The position numbers and the translations under genes were made by a program. The notes beneath the pieces are model-generated. The model was not told where the DNA came from. It saw nothing but the letters and a program-made list of their open reading frames with translations, and did no database searches. 64,000 nt of DNA, taken from NCBI GenBank assembly GCA_937958475.1, contig CALFXR010000069.1, forward strand, positions 21,194 to 85,193, given 5' to 3'. The DNA is from an uncultured Mesorhizobium sp. (GTDB lineage Bacteria; Pseudomonadota; Alphaproteobacteria; Rhizobiales; Rhizobiaceae). Shown here one piece after another: positions 59,927 to 64,000 of the stretch. Position 1 is the first letter of the stretch; each line of letters opens with the position of its first letter.

Positions 59927-60682
59927 TCAATGGCGGCCCGCCGGCAGCGGGCATACGGTGCCACAGCCGCCGATGGAAGGAAGGGCATAACGCAGGCAGC
60001 AGACCCGGCGGCGGGCGCAGGGCACCCCGGCGCCGTCGACCTCGGCCTGGATGAGGCCGTGCATCGGATTGGCCCAGCCGTCCGGCCAAGCGGCGGCGCG
60101 GATCAGATTCGCCCAATTGCTCGCTTCGCCCTTGACGCCGGACCCGGCGATCTCGTCGACGATCCATCCGAGATAGCTGAGCACGTTGCTCCAAAGGAGC
60201 CGGCGGCTGATCCTGCCGGCGATGGCAAGGGCCTCGATCAGCGGTTCGGCGTGCGATCTCAACAGATCGCCGAGAGCGGCTTCCGCGGGAACGCTTTCGC
60301 CGGCAGGTGCGGGGAGGACGAACGCGCGCGGTTGGGCGCTGCCTTGTTCGAGGCAAAGCGAGACGTCGTCCAGCTTCAACGGCAGGGCTTGCCCGGCTTC
60401 CAGCACCGCGATGGCGGCGCCGATGGTGAGGACGCCGAAATAATGCATCGTCCACAGCGAAGCGGTCGCGCGCCTGTCGGAGCCCGGGAACTTCAGGGCG
60501 AACCGGTCGAGCAGCGCCGCCAGCCTTTCCGGCTCGAGCAAGGCACGACAGGCGACGACTTCCGCGTTCTCGGGCGCTCGCAGCAGGAGATACCCCCTGG
60601 CATAGGGGTACTTCGCCGAGATGGCCGGCGGTAGGAGACTGGCAAGCTCTGCCGGTCCTGTGGCGAGCGACAGGTCAGTCAT
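59927..60682 (-). CDS. fhuF: Siderophore-iron reductase, FhuF-like
   Basis: A 251-residue cytoplasmic [2Fe-2S] protein that reduces ferric siderophores to release iron. The body has YFGVLTIGAAIAVLEAGQAL and SNVLSYLGWIVDEIAGSG, and the C-terminus is RRRVCCLRYALPSIGGCGTV followed by CPL. The cluster motif of E. coli FhuF is CC-x10-C-x2-C; here the last gap is three residues (C-GTV-C). It lies between the importer and the receptor genes, on the same strand as the receptor, and ends 18 bases past the permease stop (convergent). Confidence 0.88.
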   Translation of the reverse strand: MTDLSLATGPAELASLLPPAISAKYPYARGYLLLRAPENAEVVACRALLEPERLAALLDRFALKFPGSDRRATASLWTMHYFGVLTIGAAIAVLEAGQALPLKLDDVSLCLEQGSAQPRAFVLPAPAGESVPAEAALGDLLRSHAEPLIEALAIAGRISRRLLWSNVLSYLGWIVDEIAGSGVKGEASNWANLIRAAAWPDGWANPMHGLIQAEVDGAGVPCARRRVCCLRYALPSIGGCGTVCPLPAGRH

Positions 60683-60722
60683 CTCTTCCGCGCGCCCGGA
60701 CCGTCGGAACGAAGCGCCCCGC

Positions 60723-62882
60723 TCACCACGTCCGCTTCAGGGTGACGAGAACCTCCCGGCGATCGCCGTAGTAGCACGTGCCGTAGTAGCACGTCGAAAC
60801 GTAGCGCTTGTCGAAGAGGTTCTTCGCGTTGACGGCGAGCGTCAGCCCGTCACTGACTTCGTATTTGGCCATCGCGTCGACGACGACGTAACCGTCGATC
60901 GAGTCCGTGTTCGCGGCGTCGCCGAAGGTCTGGCCGACATAGCGTACGCCGCCGCCGACCGTGAGGTCGCCGCGTCTGCCTTCGCCAGGGAAGGTGTAGT
61001 CGGCCCAGAGCGAGGCGATATGTTCGGGGACACGGTCGGGCCGGTTGCCCTCATTGCCCGACCCGCCGTCCTCCACGATCTGGGCGTGCCAGTAGGAATA
61101 GGCGGCGGTCAGGTTGAGCTGTTCGTTCAGCGCCACCTTCGCCTCCAACTCGACGCCCTTGACGTTGACCTCGCCGATCTGGCGCTGCTCGGTCGGGCTG
61201 ACATAGGTGGGCACGTTGGTCTGTGACAGGTCGAACACGGCCAGTGTGAACAGGCCGTCGAAGCCGGCGGGCCGGTATTTCAAGCCGGCCTCGTACTGCG
61301 TGCCGGTCTGCGGCTTGAGCGAGCCCGAGACGGCCGAGTAGCCATTCGCGGTGGGCGAGACGAGCGGCTGGAACGACTCCGAATAGTTGACGTAGGCGGC
61401 CAGGCTCTCGTTGACCTTGTAGGTCAAGCCGGCGCGAGGCGAGAAGTTCCTGGCCGTCTCGTCGTCCCTGGTTCCGTAGTCGAGATAGTCGGTAACCGTG
61501 TGGACATAGTCGTAGCGGCCTCCCACGGTGAGGATCCAGCGGTCGTCGAAGGTCAGTTGCTCTTGGGCGTAGGCGCCGATCGCCTCCTGCTTCACGCGCC
61601 AGTTCACATAGGGGCCGAGGGTGATGCAGGAAAGACCGCAATAGGTCGGGTTGTAGATGTCGATCCCGCCTGCTGTTCCAAACAGGATCTCCTCGCGCGT
61701 GTCGTCGTTCGTGTAGTCGATACCGACCAGGAACTTGCTGTCGAAACTGCCCCAGCTGGCGTCGTACTGCAGCTGGTTGTCGGTCGCGATGCGCCGCGCG
61801 TGGCCGTCCACCGAAAACGCCCAGCGGGATGCCGTCGGATCCGTCGACGCGCCGTAGACGACGGCATAGTCCAGCGCGACGTCGGTATAGCGCGCCGACG
61901 AGCGGAAGATGAGCCCGCCGTCGAACTGGTGTTCGAACAGGTAGCCGAGATCGCCCTGGGTCGTGTTGAAGCGGTTGAAGTCCGGCTCGCCGAGGAAGGT
62001 GTCCCGGTCGAGCTCGATGCCTTGCGGAGCGCCGCCGCCGCCGCCGTCCTTCTTCTGGACGCCGTAGTCGCCGAGGATGGTCAGGTTGGTGCCGGCGTCG
62101 GGGCTGATGGTCAGGGCCGGCGCGATGTAGAAGTGGTCGTCCCTGGTGTTGTCGCCGCCGAAATCGGCATCCTGCCAATAGCCGGTGAGGCGATACGAGA
62201 AGACACCGTTCTCGTCGATCGGCCCGCCGAAATCGGCACCGACCTCCGTGTGGCCAGCCCCGAGCGTCGTATAGATTTCGCCGTGCCGGATATCCTGCGG
62301 CCGCTTGGTGATCGCGTTGACGATGCCGCCGGGCGCATTGAGCCCGAACAGTGTGGAGTTAGAACCCTTGAGGACTTCGATGCGCTGCATGCCGTACGGT
62401 TCGGAGCGGCTCGCGGTGAACCAGGCGGGTATGCGGGCGGGAAGGCCGTCGCGATAAGACCCGAGGGCCGTCTCGTCGAAGCCGCGAATGCGGAAATAGT
62501 CATAGCGATTGTCGGAACCGAATTCGTCGACCAGCACGCCAGCGGTGTAGGAAATCGCCTCTTGCAGGTCCTTGGCGCCCTGGGCCTCGATCTCCTTCTG
62601 CGTCACCACCGAAACGGCGGCGGGCGTCTCGATGATCGGCGTGCCGGTCTTGGTGGCCGTCGCCGATTCGGTGGCAACGATCGTCCTGTCGGGACCGACG
62701 ACGCGATCGCCCTTTCCCGTGTCCCCGGCTTCGACGACGACCTTCTGCAGCACGGCGGGCGATTCCTCCTGCGCCACCGCGACGCCTGTCGCCACGAGCG
62801 CCAGACCGACGGCTGCACCTCCGAGCGCGCCACCGCGCCGCGCGAACCGCGGCCTTCCGTAACCCCTCTCGAAACCCTGCAT
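60723..62882 (-). CDS. TonB-dependent siderophore receptor (FhuA/FoxA-like)
   Basis: A 719-residue outer-membrane receptor for a ferric siderophore. A signal peptide ends near GVAVAQEES; the plug domain has TGTPIIETPAAVSVVTQKEI, GVLVDEFGSDNRYDYFRIRG and EVLKGSNSTLFGLNAPGGIV, and the barrel ends AKNLFDKRYVSTCYYGTCYY followed by GDRREVLVTLKRTW, with the aromatic C-terminal residue. ATG 62882 gives a proper signal peptide; a TTG at 62936 would add 18 residues. An iron box lies 65 bases before the start. It would pass its ligand to the FhuD-like receptor. Confidence 0.94.
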   Translation of the reverse strand: MQGFERGYGRPRFARRGGALGGAAVGLALVATGVAVAQEESPAVLQKVVVEAGDTGKGDRVVGPDRTIVATESATATKTGTPIIETPAAVSVVTQKEIEAQGAKDLQEAISYTAGVLVDEFGSDNRYDYFRIRGFDETALGSYRDGLPARIPAWFTASRSEPYGMQRIEVLKGSNSTLFGLNAPGGIVNAITKRPQDIRHGEIYTTLGAGHTEVGADFGGPIDENGVFSYRLTGYWQDADFGGDNTRDDHFYIAPALTISPDAGTNLTILGDYGVQKKDGGGGGAPQGIELDRDTFLGEPDFNRFNTTQGDLGYLFEHQFDGGLIFRSSARYTDVALDYAVVYGASTDPTASRWAFSVDGHARRIATDNQLQYDASWGSFDSKFLVGIDYTNDDTREEILFGTAGGIDIYNPTYCGLSCITLGPYVNWRVKQEAIGAYAQEQLTFDDRWILTVGGRYDYVHTVTDYLDYGTRDDETARNFSPRAGLTYKVNESLAAYVNYSESFQPLVSPTANGYSAVSGSLKPQTGTQYEAGLKYRPAGFDGLFTLAVFDLSQTNVPTYVSPTEQRQIGEVNVKGVELEAKVALNEQLNLTAAYSYWHAQIVEDGGSGNEGNRPDRVPEHIASLWADYTFPGEGRRGDLTVGGGVRYVGQTFGDAANTDSIDGYVVVDAMAKYEVSDGLTLAVNAKNLFDKRYVSTCYYGTCYYGDRREVLVTLKRTW

Positions 62883-62946
62883 GCCTTGTCCCTCGACCAG
62901 ATACGTCACGCCACCATCCCTGATGACGCAGTGCAATATATAAACA

Positions 62947-62961
62947 TGACTATGAGAGTCA
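62947..62961. promoter_or_regulatory. RirA-type iron-responsive operator ahead of the receptor gene
   Basis: TGA, nine bases (CTATGAGAG), TCA, with perfect TGACT/AGTCA arms, in an AT-rich stretch 65 bases before the receptor start. It matches the box at 56162-56176. Confidence 0.6.
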
Positions 62962-63177
62962 ACTTATCTCTTCATTCCCTGTCCTGGTGGGCGAAGACGG
63001 TATGTCGGCGAGCTGAGCAAGATCCTCACGATCGGAGCGGTCACGCGTCCTTCGGACCGCCGGGGGACGCGCAGCGCCTGTCGACCGAACATGGGAGGCA
63101 GCGCGGTGACGGTCCTGCCGAATGCTGCCGGCGGAGCTCGTGGCGCAAATCGCGCGCGAGCATGAGCTTTCCCGGGC

Positions 63178-63303
63178 GTGACCTATACCTTGCTCGCCAT
63201 CGAGAAACTGGTCCTTGCGCTGCCCGCCAGCGCCGATCGCTCCCACGCGGTCGATGGGGTCAGCTTGTCGGTCGCCCCCAACGAGATCGTATGCCTGGTG
63301 GGC
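63178..63303 (+). pseudogene. N-terminal fragment of a peptide-type ABC ATPase
   Basis: From GTG 63178 the frame encodes LLAIEKLVLALPASADRSHA then VDGVSLSVAPNEIVCLVG, the first 40 residues of a DppD/OppD-like ATPase up to the point where Walker A (GESGSGKS) should begin. Instead the sequence switches to unrelated residues (GFHASSAQP), so the gene has been cut at its P-loop. Nothing recognisable follows before 63530. Confidence 0.65.
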
Positions 63304-63529
63304 GGATTCCACGCGTCCAGCGCCCAGCCGATCATGATCGCGCAGATCCAGGTAGTCGGCGCGCCGGATCCGCACGGTGCGCGAGATCCGCTCGGTAGGT
63401 CTTTCCGCCCCGGCACCCATGGGCGCGGGCGGCAAGTGACGTCGCCGGGCCCCCGGACGGGCGATTGCGCAACCTATCGCGCGGAGGGGCAGCGGATACC
63501 GTTCGTCCGGCCTGCGGCAGGGAGGACAC

Positions 63530-64000
63530 ATGGGTGACGGCATCATACTTGCCGCCGAGGATCTGACAAAGGAGTTCAAGGGGTTCTACGCGGTGGAGGG
63601 CGTGAACCTCACCGTTCGGCGCGGCCGCGCCCACGCCTGATCGGTCCCAACGGCCCCGGCAAGACCACCTGCTTCAATCTGCTGACCAGGTTCCTGACGT
63701 CGACAAGGGGTAGGATCGCCTACAAGGGCAACGACATCACGGCTCTCTCGCCGGCCGATGTGGCGCGGCTCGGATTCGTCCGTCCGTTCCAGATCTCCGC
63801 CGTGTTCCCGCATATGACGGCTCTCGAGAACGTGCGCGTCGCCCTGCAACGAAAACGGGGCGATTCGTTCGACTTCTGGCGCTCGCAGAAGGCCTTGGCG
63901 CAGTTCGACGAAGAGGCTCGCTCGCCGCCCGCCGACGTAGGGCTGGCGGCCGACGCCTGCGATCTGTCCTACGGCCGCAAGCGGGCGCTGAAGATCGCGA
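63530..64000 (+). pseudogene. Frameshifted LivG-like ABC ATPase, running off the window
   Basis: GGAGG lies before ATG 63530 and the first 36 codons match a LivG start (LAAEDLTKEFKGFYAVEGVN), then a TGA at 63638. One base back, the frame continues LIGPNGPGKTTCFNLLTRFL, later PADVARLGFVRPFQISAVFP and LSYGRKRALKIA to the edge, so a single base is missing around 63631-63637. Walker A has proline (GPNGPGKTT) where alanine is usual, and FVRPF replaces FVRSF. Taken together, the gene looks inactive. A sequencing error remains possible for the single-base loss alone. Confidence 0.8.

Noticed and set aside
62959..63579. Possible ABC permease piece on the minus strand near 63.3 kb (RTVRIRRADYLDL)
   Set aside because: The resemblance to a permease loop is too short and the frame has no hydrophobic segments.
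1..64000. CRISPR arrays, tRNA or rRNA genes, phage modules
   Set aside because: No regularly spaced repeats, no cloverleaf or rRNA-like stretches and no phage structural genes were seen on reading both strands.

Overview
The window is GC-rich, densely coded DNA from what looks like an alphaproteobacterium, probably of the order Hyphomicrobiales. The basis is the number of TRAP, Liv-type, ribose-type and polar amino-acid importers next to small catabolic operons, and two TGA-N9-TCA sites of the kind bound by the rhizobial iron regulator RirA. There are no rRNA or tRNA genes, no CRISPR array and no phage. It reads as a run of regulated catabolic modules with a siderophore-uptake locus at the right, separated by a few decayed fragments. 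All organism and substrate statements are inferences.

Region by region. (1) 1-6.5 kb: a cut-off SnoaL-like protein, an amidohydrolase, an HpaI-type aldolase, an SDR and a complete TRAP importer. Three promoter regions share a TTTC-N7-GAAA dyad. (2) 6.6-12.9 kb: a ribose-type ABC importer followed by an esterase, divergent from a TetR-family repressor. (3) 13.1-24.4 kb: an IclR regulator and a divergent operon of aldehyde dehydrogenase, SDR, three CoA-transferase-family proteins, acyl-CoA dehydrogenase, a broken and an intact MaoC protein, a CitE-type lyase and an MFS carrier. It resembles branched dicarboxylate catabolism through CoA esters ending in C-C cleavage. (4) 24.4-34.2 kb: a polar amino-acid ABC importer with a three-subunit flavin/iron-sulfur dehydrogenase, an aldehyde dehydrogenase, a DapA-family enzyme and a saccharopine-dehydrogenase-like protein, under a LysR regulator. 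It resembles D-hydroxyproline or opine catabolism. (5) 34.3-36.2 kb: recQ.

(6) 36.4-55.2 kb: the most novel-looking part. A GntR/FCD regulator lies beside a DUF35 protein, a thiolase-like protein without the nucleophile cysteine, a MaoC hydratase, SDRs, a complete Liv-type importer, an enoyl-CoA hydratase, an acyl-CoA ligase, two flavoprotein dehydrogenases, an isochorismatase-family protein without its cysteine, a PEP-mutase-family lyase and an acyl-CoA dehydrogenase. Five intergenic regions in this block carry a related TGTnnACAnTT site, four of them at -35-like hexamers, which suggests one regulon for an unidentified organic acid.

(7) 55.2-56.2 kb: remnants of IS256-family transposases on opposite strands and of an alpha/beta hydrolase. 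(8) 56.2-62.9 kb: FhuC/FhuD/FhuB-like ferric siderophore importer, a FhuF-like reductase and a TonB-dependent receptor, with RirA-type boxes ahead of the importer and of the receptor. (9) 63.2-64 kb: two decaying ABC ATPase genes, one truncated and one frameshifted, the latter running off the edge.
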